From JABCZH01 sp963803775 (GTDB taxonomy: Bacteria; Acidobacteriota; Terriglobia; Terriglobales; Acidobacteriaceae), in assembly GCA_963803775.1 (NCBI GenBank), contig CAWDNS010000007.1:1178001-1242000 (forward strand): a DNA stretch of 64,000 nucleotides, in the 5' to 3' direction. Below are positions 7,970 to 16,832 of the stretch, piece by piece; within the stretch, counting starts at the first letter, position 1, and every line of letters starts with the position of its first letter. The notes under the pieces are model-generated. The model was given only the letters and a program-made list of their open reading frames with translations. It was not told the origin of the DNA and ran no database searches. The position numbers and the translations under genes were made by a program.

Positions 7970-10588
7970 TCAAGCTCGCTCTAACTGCGCGTACTTCTCC
8001 ACCAGCTTCTTCAAACCGAAGCGAGGGAATTGTACCGTAATTTTAGCTTCCTCACCTTCTCCTTCTCGCTGATATACCGTACCTTCCCCATATTTCGGAT
8101 GCCGTACCTTTTGTCCCGGCCGGAAACCTTTCCTGCCTTTGGGCTCTTCAACCGGGAGCTTGGCGACGCTGAACTTCTTGCCCCGCGATGCGAAAAATTC
8201 AGCAATGTTCTCGATCGAATTGTAGTTGCGTCCGGAATACGCGACCGGAGCGGACTTCCGCTGGCCGCCCGCAGTCCAGTTCGCGCTTTGATCTTCATCT
8301 TCGTAAGCGTAGTGGGGGGCATGGTCTGAATCGTGAACTGCGGGGTCTCGCCCCGTTGGACGGGCGAAGGCGCCCGTCCCCACGCGAGCTCTGCGCGATG
8401 CTCCCAACTCCTCTACCAATTGGGGAGGAATCTCCTCCAGAAATCGCGATGGCACGCTGGCTTCCGGCAGGTCCGTCCCATAACGCCGGCGATAGACCGC
8501 ACGGCTCAATATCAAAGTATCCATCGCCCGAGTCATGCCGACGTAGCACAGCCGTCGCTCTTCCTCAATGTCGTCCGGCTGCAAGAAAGTCCGCGAGTGC
8601 GGAAACAACCCTTCTTCCAATCCGCACAGAAACACCAGCGGAAACTCCAGCCCTTTGGCGGCATGAAGGGTCATCAACGTAATCTGCGCGCGTTCATCGT
8701 AGGCATCGGCATCGCTTACCAATGCGGCATGATCGAGGAACTGGTCAAGCGTCTCGCCTCGGTCGCGCGAATCCATCGCGGCATTCACCAGCTCGCGCAG
8801 GTTCTCGATGCGCGAATACGCCTCTGGCGTGTCTTCTTCCTCCAGTTGCTTGATGTAGCCGGTGCGGTCGATGAGGAATTTGAGAAGTTCAGCCGTGTTG
8901 GCTGCGCTGCCGGGAGCGCGAAAGGGTTCCGCAGAGATCGCCTCGACAGCCGGCGGGTCGCCGGCGCTACTGTCGGCAGCTGGGTGAAAATCGAAGCTGA
9001 AATTCTCCGGGTCGAAATCCGTTTCCTCGTCAATCTCCTCAGCCGGCGTGGGGACAGCCGCCTGAGCGTGCCCTGAGCGAAGCTCCGCCGCTTTCGCTGT
9101 CGCCTCCAACCCCTCCCCATAGCTCCCCGCCAGCATCGCCCGTCCATCTTCAATCAAACTGCGGAAGGTTTTGAGCGCAGCCACTGCCCGCTGCGGAAGA
9201 AGCTGACGCCGGATTGCTTCCCCAATCGCTCCCCACAAAGACACTCCGGTCTCGAGCGCGATCTGCTCCACCGTCTCCATGGTGGTTCTGCCGATCCCGC
9301 GCACTGGTGTGTTAATCACGCGCAGTAGCGCGATCGAATCGTCTACGTTGTGGACGAGCTTCAAGTAGGAGATCAGGTCCTTGATTTCGGCCCGGTCATA
9401 GAACGAAAACCCGCCCACCACGTGATACTTCAACTGATAACGGCGCATGGCCTCTTCAAACAGCCGCGACTGCGAGTTGGTGCGATATAGCACCGCCGCC
9501 CGCCCGTTTTCGCCGCGCTCGACTGTTTCACGCAAATATTTCGCAAGATAGTCGGCGGCGAACAGGGCTTCATTCTCGCCATCCGGAGCTTCGTAGTAGC
9601 CGATCTTGGTGCCGCCTTGGCGCGCAGTCCACAGGTTCTTGCCTTTGCGCCTGATGTTGTTCGCCACCACCGCCGACGCCGCCTGCAAGATGTTCTGCGT
9701 CGAGCGATAGTTTTCTTCCAGGCGAACGATCTTGGCCTCGGGAAAGTCGGCCTCAAACTCCAGAATGTTGCGAATGTCCGCGCCCCGCCAGGAATAGATC
9801 GACTGATCTTCATCGCCTACCGCACAAATGTTGTGCCGGTCCCCGGCCAGCAGCCGCATCAACTCGTACTGCGGACGGTTGGTGTCCTGGTATTCATCCA
9901 CCATGATGTATTGAAAGCGCCGGTTGTAGTAGTCGCGAACCGTGGGCACGGCCTTCAGCAGCCGTACCGCTTCAAGCAGCAGATCGTCGAAGTCGAGGGC
10001 GTTGGCTTTGGCCAAGTCTTTCTTGTACTCAGCGTAAATATGCGCCACGCGCTCGGTCTTGGGGTCGGCTGATTGCAGATAAGCTTCCTGCGGATCCAGC
10101 ATGTGATTCTTAGCCCAGGAGATGTGACCGAGCGCCGAGCGCGGCGTGGTCTGCTTGTCGTCGATGCCGAGGCGCTTCATGATGGACTTGACCAGCTGCT
10201 GCTGATCGCTTTCGTCGTAAATCACAAAGCTCTTAGTCAGGCCAATCGGCGGAGCGCCGGGTGTGGAGGAGGGAATCCGCAGCGCTTCGATGTCTCGCCG
10301 CAGCAAGCGCACGCAGAAAGAATGAAATGTCGAAATGACCGGCTTGGCGATCGAGAGACCGCCTACCAGTTTATCCACGCGCTCTACCATCTCGGAGGCA
10401 GCTTTATTGGTGAAAGTCATCGCCAGAATGGACTCCGGCATCGCGCCCATGTGCTCGATCAGATAGGCGATGCGGTAGGTGATGACACGCGTCTTGCCGC
10501 TCCCAGCGCCCGCCAGAATGAGCACCGGCCCTTCGGTAGTTTCCACCGCCTCGCGCTGCTGCGGGTTGAGTTGGGAGAGAAAAGTCAT
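7970..10588 (-). CDS. uvrD: UvrD/PcrA-type superfamily 1A DNA helicase
   Basis: The 872-residue product is an ATP-driven 3'-5' DNA helicase of the repair and replication-restart type. The motifs appear in order: LNPQQREAV (Q motif), AGAGSGKT (Walker A, about 26-33), MTFTNKAA (Ia), VDEYQDTN (II), GDEDQSIYSWRGAD (III), EENYRS (IV), MTLHAAKGLEFP (V) and RRLCYVGMTRA (VI). The C-terminus (RKGFRPGQKVRHPKYGEGTV) is the Tudor-like tail of PcrA. Relative to E. coli UvrD it has a long acidic and Ala/Pro-rich insertion in the 2B region (about residues 510-590) and a second before the tail. Both contain palindromic repeat DNA (see 8341-8379 and 8945-8974). The ATG at 10588 overlaps the TGA of the DUF971 gene (ATGA), so translation is probably coupled. 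Confidence 0.93.
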   Translation of the reverse strand: MTFLSQLNPQQREAVETTEGPVLILAGAGSGKTRVITYRIAYLIEHMGAMPESILAMTFTNKAASEMVERVDKLVGGLSIAKPVISTFHSFCVRLLRRDIEALRIPSSTPGAPPIGLTKSFVIYDESDQQQLVKSIMKRLGIDDKQTTPRSALGHISWAKNHMLDPQEAYLQSADPKTERVAHIYAEYKKDLAKANALDFDDLLLEAVRLLKAVPTVRDYYNRRFQYIMVDEYQDTNRPQYELMRLLAGDRHNICAVGDEDQSIYSWRGADIRNILEFEADFPEAKIVRLEENYRSTQNILQAASAVVANNIRRKGKNLWTARQGGTKIGYYEAPDGENEALFAADYLAKYLRETVERGENGRAAVLYRTNSQSRLFEEAMRRYQLKYHVVGGFSFYDRAEIKDLISYLKLVHNVDDSIALLRVINTPVRGIGRTTMETVEQIALETGVSLWGAIGEAIRRQLLPQRAVAALKTFRSLIEDGRAMLAGSYGEGLEATAKAAELRSGHAQAAVPTPAEEIDEETDFDPENFSFDFHPAADSSAGDPPAVEAISAEPFRAPGSAANTAELLKFLIDRTGYIKQLEEEDTPEAYSRIENLRELVNAAMDSRDRGETLDQFLDHAALVSDADAYDERAQITLMTLHAAKGLEFPLVFLCGLEEGLFPHSRTFLQPDDIEEERRLCYVGMTRAMDTLILSRAVYRRRYGTDLPEASVPSRFLEEIPPQLVEELGASRRARVGTGAFARPTGRDPAVHDSDHAPHYAYEDEDQSANWTAGGQRKSAPVAYSGRNYNSIENIAEFFASRGKKFSVAKLPVEEPKGRKGFRPGQKVRHPKYGEGTVYQREGEGEEAKITVQFPRFGLKKLVEKYAQLERA
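8341..8379. repeat. Palindromic repeat lying in frame inside the helicase gene (C-terminal linker)
   Basis: GGACGGGCG (8358-8366) and CGCCCGTCC (8371-8379) form a 9-bp stem around AAGG, next to a small CGGGG...CCCCG stem at 8341-8355. The block encodes the linker VGTGAFARPTGRDPA between helicase motif VI and the Tudor-like tail. Similar GTGGGGAC-type sequence occurs between genes near 35,850 and 50,070. I read it as a dispersed repeat that inserted without breaking the frame. Confidence 0.65.
8945..8974. repeat. Palindromic repeat lying in frame inside the helicase gene (2B insertion)
   Basis: The outer arms GACAG (8945-8949) and CTGTC (8970-8974) enclose an inner CCGGCG-GGT-CGCCGG stem. The order GACAGCCG, TCG, CGGCGCTAC matches the right half of the intergenic palindrome at 3561-3650. 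It encodes the SSAGDPPAV stretch in the non-conserved 2B insertion. Its presence in both intergenic and coding DNA suggests a mobile or formerly mobile palindromic element. Confidence 0.65.
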
Positions 10589-10956
10589 CCTGCTTTCACT
10601 GCCCTCGCCGCCTGGCACTCCTCGCACGGACACCAATCGCGCAAGAACTGCCAGGAATAAAGCCCCAACTCATGGCCGTCGTTCCAATGGAACTTAATAG
10701 CGTATTTGCCCACGGCGTCGGCGGACTCCGGTCTGGCCGCGGCCTTGAACATGGGCAGCGCCCCAGGTGCGGTTTTCGGAGGCTCTCCCGGCTCCCGGCC
10801 AGCTTTGCCGCGTTCCTCGTCACAAAGCGCGCAAGGGCAAGCATCTCGCAGATACGGGAACGCATAGTGCGAGAGGTGACCGTCTTTCCATTCAATGTCC
10901 ACACCTGTGCCCGTCGTCAGGTTCACTTTTACGGATTTTGGGTCGGTGGAGGGCAT
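10585..10956 (-). CDS. DUF971 (GBBH-like N-terminal domain) protein
   Basis: The 123-residue product starts at the ATG at 10956; the frame is open to 11055 without support. It has the DUF971 pattern: an N-terminal beta segment ending in IEWKDGHLSHYAFPYLRDACPCALC, a variable Ala/Pro linker, then YAIKFHWNDGHELGLYSWQFLRDWCPCEEC. Two CPCxxC clusters (C40/C42/C45 and C109/C111/C114) could bind zinc or an iron-sulfur centre. This domain also forms the N-terminus of gamma-butyrobetaine hydroxylase, where it is not catalytic. Stand-alone members have been proposed to act in iron-sulfur handling, but no function is firm. Its stop overlaps the helicase start. Confidence 0.75.
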   Translation of the reverse strand: MPSTDPKSVKVNLTTGTGVDIEWKDGHLSHYAFPYLRDACPCALCDEERGKAGREPGEPPKTAPGALPMFKAAARPESADAVGKYAIKFHWNDGHELGLYSWQFLRDWCPCEECQAARAVKAG

Positions 10957-11064
10957 CTCTTCAAGTATCGCATCTCCGAAGCGCCGTACCCAACTTGTAA
11001 CCGCCGTTACCCCTCGTCGCGTGGTATTAACCCATAAGCCCCCCGCCTGAGTCATAATTACTTA

Positions 11065-11985
11065 ATGTCCACTTCCGCCGACATCGCGGCGCAGATGCCG
11101 CCCCAAGTTCGCTCCACCGCAGACGGTTACCGTCTAGGCGATCCCATCGCCGACCAGCATGGCACACTCACTTCCGCCGACGGCACCTGTCTCTTTTACC
11201 GCTATTGGCCAGCCGAGGCGTGGAATGGCCGGGTGGTGATTGTGTTGCACGGCATTGGCTACCACAGCGGGCCTTACAAGGTGATCGCCGACGCCCTAAA
11301 TCCGCGCGGCATCGCCGTTTACGGCCTCGATGCTCGCGGCCACGGTCTTTCCTGTGGCTCCCGCGGCTATACCGGCAGAGCCCTCGCAGTGGCGCAGGAC
11401 GTTACCGCCATCGTGGACTTCGTCAAGCGGCAACAACCGCACGCCAAGGTCTTTCTCATGGGCGATAGCATGGGCTGCAACTACGCGCTCGATTTCGCCA
11501 AAGACAGCGCCCAACTCGCCGGCCTGGTTCTGTTGGCCCCGGCTTTTTACGTCGATAGCAGACAGCTCCTGAACCTCGAAAGCGCGCTACTCTTGCCGTA
11601 CTTCCTGCTGGGGCACCGCAAGCCAGTAATTGACCTGGTAGGGAAGCGGCTCGACGAAAGCTCACGTGATGCAAAGTGGATTGCTGCCCGTCGCGCCGAT
11701 CCGCTGGCCTACAAAAAAGCCAACTTCGGATATTTGCTCGACATACAGCGTCTCATTTTCGGATGGAAGCGCAAGATCGCGCCCGAGGTTCGGGTGCCGA
11801 TTCTGATGATCAAAGGCGGAAAGGATCGCGTGGTGAGCCAGCGCGACTGCGAAATCTTCCAGAAACTGTCTGCCTCAACCGACAAACGCTTCGAAGTTTA
11901 TTCCGATGTACCCCACACCACGCTGTGGGACCCGCAAACCCCGGAAATCTTGGGCTTGGTTGGAGAATGGACTTTAGCCCACTAG
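11065..11985 (+). CDS. Alpha/beta hydrolase, monoacylglycerol-lipase type
   Basis: The 306-residue product has the alpha/beta hydrolase fold. The oxyanion-hole segment VLHGIGYHSGPY is near residue 60, and the nucleophile elbow GDSMG at 133-137 makes S135 the nucleophile. D254 (in GGKDRVV) and H284 (in VPHTTLWD) complete the triad. The pattern with a lid around residues 165-225 is that of the serine aminopeptidase S33/lysophospholipase group, so the substrate is probably a lipid ester. There is no signal peptide, so it is cytoplasmic. It is divergent from the DUF971 gene, and both promoters must lie within about 110 bases. Confidence 0.8.
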   Translation: MSTSADIAAQMPPQVRSTADGYRLGDPIADQHGTLTSADGTCLFYRYWPAEAWNGRVVIVLHGIGYHSGPYKVIADALNPRGIAVYGLDARGHGLSCGSRGYTGRALAVAQDVTAIVDFVKRQQPHAKVFLMGDSMGCNYALDFAKDSAQLAGLVLLAPAFYVDSRQLLNLESALLLPYFLLGHRKPVIDLVGKRLDESSRDAKWIAARRADPLAYKKANFGYLLDIQRLIFGWKRKIAPEVRVPILMIKGGKDRVVSQRDCEIFQKLSASTDKRFEVYSDVPHTTLWDPQTPEILGLVGEWTLAH

Positions 11986-11991
11986 GTTCTC

Positions 11992-12057
11992 ACCACAGAG
12001 GGCACAGGGGAACACAGGACAATGCTCTCCCCTGTGAAACTCTGTGCTCTCTGTGGT
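11992..12057. repeat. ACCACAGAG-type palindromic repeat
   Basis: ACCACAGAG (11992-12000) is the exact reverse complement of CTCTGTGGT (12049-12057). Inside are further complementary blocks (GGGGAACACAGG-like against CTCCCCTGTG). It begins seven bases after the stop of the hydrolase gene. It shares its arm with the repeats at 12340-12404 and 43391-43456 and with a half-copy near 35,900. It probably folds as the 3' end of the hydrolase mRNA. Confidence 0.8.
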
Positions 12058-12071
12058 TTGGGTTGTACCCA

Positions 12072-12101
12072 TTGCCGAAACCACCTCAACTCCGGTAAAA
12101 T
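12072..12101 (+). promoter_or_regulatory. Likely sigma-70 promoter of rpmB
   Basis: TTGCCG (12072-12077) and TAAAAT (12096-12101) are separated by 18 bases and match the -35 and -10 consensus at four and five of six positions. Transcription would start near 12108, about 36 bases before the rpmB ATG, whose ribosome site is CGGAG. Confidence 0.5.
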
Positions 12102-12143
12102 CTATACTTTGCACTCGGATTTCTGATCCTACCCGGAGCAGTC

Positions 12144-12332
12144 ATGGCACAAGTTTGTGATATTTGCGGCAAGAAGCCGCTGTTTGGAAATGCAATCAGC
12201 CACGCCCACAACGTGTCGCGCAGGCGCTGGAACGTCAACCTGCGCCCCGTACACGCCAAAGTCGATGGCGCCACCAAGCGTATTCGCGCCTGCACTTCCT
12301 GCATTCGCAGCGGCAAAGTGGTCAAGGCTTAA
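12144..12332 (+). CDS. rpmB: Large-subunit ribosomal protein bL28
   Basis: The 62-residue product is full length for bL28, a structural protein of the 50S subunit. It opens with MAQVCDICGKKP and has the conserved GNAISHAHNVSRRRWNVN core. The CDIC and CTSC pairs form a complete zinc-binding CxxC/CxxC set, so this is the zinc-containing (C+) form. The C+ form is the one usually replaced by a zinc-free paralogue under zinc limitation in bacteria that carry both. It is a single-gene unit flanked by ACCACAGAGG palindromes on both sides. Confidence 0.96.
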   Translation: MAQVCDICGKKPLFGNAISHAHNVSRRRWNVNLRPVHAKVDGATKRIRACTSCIRSGKVVKA

Positions 12333-12339
12333 AAAACTA

Positions 12340-12404
12340 ACCACAGAGGGCACGGGTACCACAGAGAGGTCTATTTCCCTGTGTTCCTCCGTGCCCTCTG
12401 TGGT
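12340..12404. repeat. ACCACAGAGG-type palindrome between convergent rpmB and FKBP genes
   Basis: Arms of 16 bases at 12340-12355 and 12389-12404 are perfect reverse complements. It lies eight bases from the rpmB stop and eight from the stop of the convergent FKBP gene, filling the whole gap. With no canonical terminator present, it probably serves as the transcript end for both genes (inference). Confidence 0.85.
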
Positions 12405-12411
12405 AAAGAAC

Positions 12412-12861
12412 CTACTCCACACCCAGCAACTCAATATCGAAGATCAGCGTTGAGTTCGGCGGAATTACCGGCGGATGACCGTTCGGCCCATAGGCAAGGT
12501 CGGGCGGAATACGCAATTGCCGCTTACCGCCAATCTTCATCCCCGGAACGCCTTCACCCCAACCCTTGATGACCTGGTCCAAGCCGAATGAAATCGGCTG
12601 GCCGCGGTCGACGGAGCTGTCGAACTTCTTTCCGTTGGTCAGCCATCCCGTGTAGTGAACTTTGACCGTCTGGTGAGGCTGAGCGGCAGCCCCGGTGCCG
12701 ACCTTGATGTCCCAATACTGCAAGCCATCGGGCAGTTTGGTGCCGTCGCCCGTCACTTTGGTGGGTGCGCTGGTATCCGGTTTCTTGGAGCTGCCCTGCG
12801 CCCAGGCGAAAGCGGCGGTCAGTGTGAGAATTGCCATGAGAAGAGTAAGTTTCAGCATCAA
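12412..12861 (-). CDS. Secreted FKBP-type peptidyl-prolyl isomerase
   Basis: The 149-residue product has a signal peptide (about 1-21, ending FAWA) and a Ser/Thr/Lys-rich linker. One FKBP domain from about residue 45 to the end follows, with the motifs VKVHYTGWLTNGKKFDSS, ISFGLDQVIKGWGEGVPGMKIGGKRQL and LAYGPNGHPPVIPPNSTLIFDIELL. The domain catalyses cis-trans isomerisation of peptide bonds before proline, here in the periplasm, so it acts in folding of exported proteins. The active-site aromatic residues are present. It is a single-gene unit ending at the shared palindrome. Confidence 0.92.
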   Translation of the reverse strand: MMLKLTLLMAILTLTAAFAWAQGSSKKPDTSAPTKVTGDGTKLPDGLQYWDIKVGTGAAAQPHQTVKVHYTGWLTNGKKFDSSVDRGQPISFGLDQVIKGWGEGVPGMKIGGKRQLRIPPDLAYGPNGHPPVIPPNSTLIFDIELLGVE

Positions 12862-12946
12862 TTATTCTCCCTATTTTCGATTCATCATGAACTGGAACTG
12901 AGCTTGAATTCTAAATTGCCGGAGGGAAATCGCCAATTGCCGATTC

Positions 12947-13324
12947 CTATGCCAGGGCGATCACATCAATTTCGACCAGCACATCTTTGGGAAGGCGTGC
13001 TACCTCAACTGTTGATCGCGCTGGCGGAGTCGAAGGGATATACCGCCCATACACTTCATTCATCGCGGTAAAATCCCCCATATTCTTGAGGAACACGGTC
13101 GAGCGGACGATTTTCTCAGGGCCCGTCCCTGCCGCCTTCAGAATGGCAGTCAGGTTCTTGAACACACGATCGGTTTGGGCCGCGGCATCTGTCCCGACCA
13201 CTTGTTGAGTCGCCGGATCAATCGCCACCTGCCCCGATACAAACACAAATCCATTCGCCCGAATGGCCTGCGAATACGGCCCAATCGCCTGAGGAGCATC
13301 TTTCGTCGAGATTACATCACGCAT
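12947..13324 (-). CDS. ridA: RidA family enamine/imine deaminase
   Basis: The 125-residue product is typical in length for RidA (YjgF/YER057c/UK114). It has the conserved PQAIGPYSQAIRANGFVFVSGQ N-terminus, the NMGDFTAMNEVYGRYI segment, and PARSTVEVARLPKDVLVEID at the end, which holds the Arg that binds the carboxylate of the substrate. RidA hydrolyses reactive 2-aminoacrylate-type enamines released by PLP enzymes and so protects other PLP enzymes. It lies downstream of rel on the same strand but 93 bases away, and may be separate. Confidence 0.93.
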   Translation of the reverse strand: MRDVISTKDAPQAIGPYSQAIRANGFVFVSGQVAIDPATQQVVGTDAAAQTDRVFKNLTAILKAAGTGPEKIVRSTVFLKNMGDFTAMNEVYGRYIPSTPPARSTVEVARLPKDVLVEIDVIALA

Positions 13325-13417
13325 GAATCCTCCAAAATCTTATCGCCACTGATCAACGCAGATTAACGCTGATGTCTTTTGTTTAGCGGCTTAGCCAACG
13401 ACCGTCGACGAACGACC

Positions 13418-15628
13418 CTAGACCTTCTGCAACCTCTGCACGTCATGCACCCCTGGAATCTTGCGGACGCCGGTAATAATGTTTTCCAAGTGCTTGAGAT
13501 CGATGATGTCGAGAATAACATCGATATTGCCCTGACCGTTGGAGGTGCGAGCTTCCACGTTGCGGATGTTGGTCTTGGTGTCACTAATGACGGACGTGAT
13601 TTGCTTCAGCATTCCGAAGCGGTCATCACAAAAGACCGTGATTTTCACCGGATACGAACCCGCCGCTGCTTCGTCTCCCGCCCATTCCACGTCGATGCGG
13701 CGCTCCGGTTCGTACATCAGGTTAACCACGTTGGGGCAGCTTTGAGCGTGCACAGCCACGCCCTTGCCCCGGGTAACGTAACCGACGATGGCTTCGCCGC
13801 GAATCGGGTTACAACAGCGCGCGCGGTACACCAGCAGGTCACCCTGACCCTTCACGCGGATGGCGTTATTGTTGCTGTCTCCTCCGAAAACCCTTCGCAC
13901 CACGCTGGCCAGGCCGCTGGATTTGTCGCCATCGGCGGTTTCCACGGGTTCTCCCGCCGCGGGAGCCAGCCGAGCCAGTATCTGCCGCGCTGAATACTTT
14001 CCGTAGCCAATTCCTGCCATCAGATCATCGGGCTGGCCCAAGCCATAGTCGGAGGCGATCTTCTGCAGTTCCACGTCTTTGATTTCCTTGAGTGGCACGC
14101 GATACTTGCGCGCCTCTTTTTCAATCAGCTTGCGACCGATCTCCACCGCGCGTTCCCGCTGATGAATATTCAGCCAGTGCTTAATCTTATGCCGCGCCCG
14201 CGAAGACTTGACCACTCCCAGCCAATCGCGGCTGGGTTTGTGCGCAGGCTGGGTGATGATCTCGACGATGTCCCCGCTGTGCAGCCGGTGCCGCAATGGC
14301 ACCATCCGGCCGTTAACCTTGGCGCCTACGCAACTGTGTCCCACTTCAGTGTGGACGGAGTATGCAAAATCGATCGGTGTTGCCTCCCGTGGCAGCACCA
14401 CGACCTTTCCTTTGGGCGTAAACGTATAGACCTCTTCGGGATACAGATCGATCTTCAGCGTGGAAAGAAATTCCGTCGGGTCGGATACGTCCCGCTGCCA
14501 TTCCACCACCTGCCGCAGCCAAGCCAGGCGCTGCTCATCCTGGGCCGACACTGGACCGTCTTTGTACTTCCAATGAGCTGCGATTCCTTCTTCCGCCATG
14601 CGATGCATCTCTTCAGTGCGAATCTGAAGCTCGAATGGGGTACCGTCCTCGGTAATCACCGAAGTGTGCAGTGATTGGTAGAAGTTGGGCCGGGGCATCG
14701 CAATGAAATCCTTGATGCGCCCCGGCACCGGGCGCCACACGTTGTGCACGATGCCTAAAACGGCATAGCAATCCTGCACGGATTGCGTGATGACCCGCAT
14801 GGCATACAGATCGTAAACCTGGTCCACATTGATCTTCTGCCGCACCAGCTTCTTGTGAATGCTGAATAACCGCTTGATGCGGCTTTCCACCTCAGCCGTG
14901 ATACCCGCCTCTTTCAGTTTGTCCCGCAACACTTGTCCCACCCGGGACAGGAACTGCTCACCTTTTTTCCTGCGTGCTTCTACCGCATGCTGGACTTGTT
15001 CGTAGGTGATGGGATCCAAGTAGCGGAAACCCAGGTCTTCGAGTTCACCACGAATCTTGCCCATGCCCAGCCGGTGGGCGATAGGACCATAAATCTCCAG
15101 TGTTTCTTTGGCGATCTTTTGTTGCCGCTCCGGCTCCAGATGTTCGAGGGTGCGCATGTTGTGCAGGCGGTCGGCCAGCTTGATAAGCACCACGCGAATG
15201 TCGTCCACCATGGCCAGCATCATTTTGCGGAGATTTTCCGCCTGTTGCTCTTCGCGGGAGGCGAAGTCAATCTGACTGATCTTGGTGACGCCTTCGACGA
15301 TGTGGGCGACTTGTTCGCCGAACTCTTTGCGGATATCGACGATCGTGACCGAGGTGTCTTCTACGGAATCGTGCAGTAAGCCGGCAGCGATCGCTACTGG
15401 ATCCATCTTCATTTCCGCCAGCACCAACGCTACGCCCAGGGGATGCACCAGATAAGGCTCGCCCGAAGCGCGGGTCTGTCCGGAATGATGTTTTTGCGAA
15501 TATTCGTAGGCCTTTTGCACCAACTCCAGGTCGTCGTTGGGGCGATTGGCGCGCAGGTTACGCATCAACTCGCGGAACTTGGTCACCGTGAGTGTGGTGG
15601 TCGCGATCTGTTCGCGCAGGGTCGCCAT
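13418..15628 (-). CDS. rel: Bifunctional (p)ppGpp synthetase/hydrolase Rel (SpoT)
   Basis: The 736-residue product starts at the ATG at 15628; an open frame to 15745 adds an unlikely N-terminus. The order is that of long RSH proteins. The HD hydrolase domain holds H62, H86-D87 and E90-D91 of LLHDSVEDT, so the hydrolase site looks intact. The synthetase domain has RIKDFIAMPRPNFYQSLHT and QIRTEEMHRMAEEG. The TGS domain begins VYTFTPKG, then come the helical and zinc-finger-like region (RCCNPI) and an ACT domain at the end. It makes and degrades the alarmone during amino acid starvation. No second RSH gene is in the window. Confidence 0.95.
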   Translation of the reverse strand: MATLREQIATTTLTVTKFRELMRNLRANRPNDDLELVQKAYEYSQKHHSGQTRASGEPYLVHPLGVALVLAEMKMDPVAIAAGLLHDSVEDTSVTIVDIRKEFGEQVAHIVEGVTKISQIDFASREEQQAENLRKMMLAMVDDIRVVLIKLADRLHNMRTLEHLEPERQQKIAKETLEIYGPIAHRLGMGKIRGELEDLGFRYLDPITYEQVQHAVEARRKKGEQFLSRVGQVLRDKLKEAGITAEVESRIKRLFSIHKKLVRQKINVDQVYDLYAMRVITQSVQDCYAVLGIVHNVWRPVPGRIKDFIAMPRPNFYQSLHTSVITEDGTPFELQIRTEEMHRMAEEGIAAHWKYKDGPVSAQDEQRLAWLRQVVEWQRDVSDPTEFLSTLKIDLYPEEVYTFTPKGKVVVLPREATPIDFAYSVHTEVGHSCVGAKVNGRMVPLRHRLHSGDIVEIITQPAHKPSRDWLGVVKSSRARHKIKHWLNIHQRERAVEIGRKLIEKEARKYRVPLKEIKDVELQKIASDYGLGQPDDLMAGIGYGKYSARQILARLAPAAGEPVETADGDKSSGLASVVRRVFGGDSNNNAIRVKGQGDLLVYRARCCNPIRGEAIVGYVTRGKGVAVHAQSCPNVVNLMYEPERRIDVEWAGDEAAAGSYPVKITVFCDDRFGMLKQITSVISDTKTNIRNVEARTSNGQGNIDVILDIIDLKHLENIITGVRKIPGVHDVQRLQKV

Positions 15629-15823
15629 GTTGGACTGAGGCCGCCGAAAGGGATTGAAAGCGCGGTGCGAGCGGCCGTCCTTGCGTTGAATTATACCGTC
15701 AGCGGCCAGCGATGCAGCCCGTCGGCGGCTATTCCAAGGCGGCAAGTGATCTACAGTCAGGCAGTTAGATCCCAGTGGGTTTGTCTGTCAATTGACCTGA
15801 TAGAGTTATCGGAGGCACACTCG

Positions 15824-16726
15824 ATGTCTCTGAAGGTTCTTGTCAGTGGTTCGTCTGGGCTGGTCGGAAGTGCTCTGGTTCATGCCTTGCGTGCCGCCGG
15901 TCACGAAGTGAGGCGCCTGGTCCGCGGCCCGGTGAAGATACCAGATCAGATCTCGTGGAACCCTACTGAACCGTTGGCACCGGAATCCGTCTCCGGTTTC
16001 GACGACGTCGTTCACCTCGCGGGAGAATCCATCGTTGGCCGCTGGACCGAAGCGAAGAAGCGTCGCATCATCGACAGCCGCGTTCCTGTCACACGGCATT
16101 TGGCGAATGCTCTGACCAAGGCCCCGCAACGTCCGCGAGTTTTTATCTGCGCCTCGGCCATCGGATATTACGGGGATCGCGGCGAAGAGAGTTTGCGGGA
16201 AGATAGTCCGCCGGGAGAGGGATTCGTCGGAGAAGTTTGCCGCCAATGGGAAGCGGCCGCGCAATCTGTGAAGAATGCCGGAATCCGCGACGTGCAGATT
16301 CGTACTGGTATCGTCCTCAGCGCCGCTGGTGGAGCTTTAGCGAAAATGCTGCCACCGTTCCGCATGGGCGTTGGCGGGAATATAGGAAACGGTCGCCAAT
16401 GGATGTCATGGATAGATTTGTGCGATGAGGTCGGTGCCATAGAGCACCTGCTAACTAATGATTCGATCCGCGGCCCAGTAAACATGGTTGCGCCCCATCC
16501 CGTCCGCAACGCGGAATTCACCAGGACCCTGGCTTCGGTGCTGCACCGTCCCGCAGTTCTTCCCATGCCGGCATTCGCCGCCCGCCTCGCCTTCGGTCAG
16601 ATGGCGGATGAACTCTTGCTAGCCAGCCAAAGGGTACAACCGTCAAAGCTGGCGTCGAGCGGATATAAGTTCCAGCATCCGGATTTGCGAGGCGCCTTGG
16701 AAGGCATCCTACATAAAAACGGCTAA
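15824..16726 (+). CDS. SDR39U1/TIGR01777-type NAD(P)-dependent epimerase
   Basis: The ATG at 15824 is preceded by GGAGG at 15811-15815. The 300-residue product begins with the Rossmann signature VLVSGSSGLVGSALV. It has the family-specific WNPT segment, HLAGESIVGRWTEAKKRRIIDSR, SAIGYYGDRGEE with Tyr in the active-site position, and RTGIVLS. The C-terminal DUF1731 part (PAFAARLAFGQMADELLLASQRV) completes it. The family resembles sugar nucleotide epimerases, but the substrate is unknown; in some bacteria relatives are linked to cell division (SulA-like naming). It is divergent from rel. Confidence 0.88.
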   Translation: MSLKVLVSGSSGLVGSALVHALRAAGHEVRRLVRGPVKIPDQISWNPTEPLAPESVSGFDDVVHLAGESIVGRWTEAKKRRIIDSRVPVTRHLANALTKAPQRPRVFICASAIGYYGDRGEESLREDSPPGEGFVGEVCRQWEAAAQSVKNAGIRDVQIRTGIVLSAAGGALAKMLPPFRMGVGGNIGNGRQWMSWIDLCDEVGAIEHLLTNDSIRGPVNMVAPHPVRNAEFTRTLASVLHRPAVLPMPAFAARLAFGQMADELLLASQRVQPSKLASSGYKFQHPDLRGALEGILHKNG

Positions 16727-16832
16727 ACTGAAAACTCAGGCGGCACCATGAACCCTAACGAATTTCGAGAAGTTGGACACCGGACGAAGCCCAATCGAAG
16801 GAGCTCCATGCGGAAGTAGCGCGCAGAGTCGA

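Noticed and set aside
13385..13420. AACGAC direct repeats near the rel stop, similar to 49395-49415
   Set aside because: They are only six bases long and occur without arms or regular spacing, so they do not support a defined repeat.
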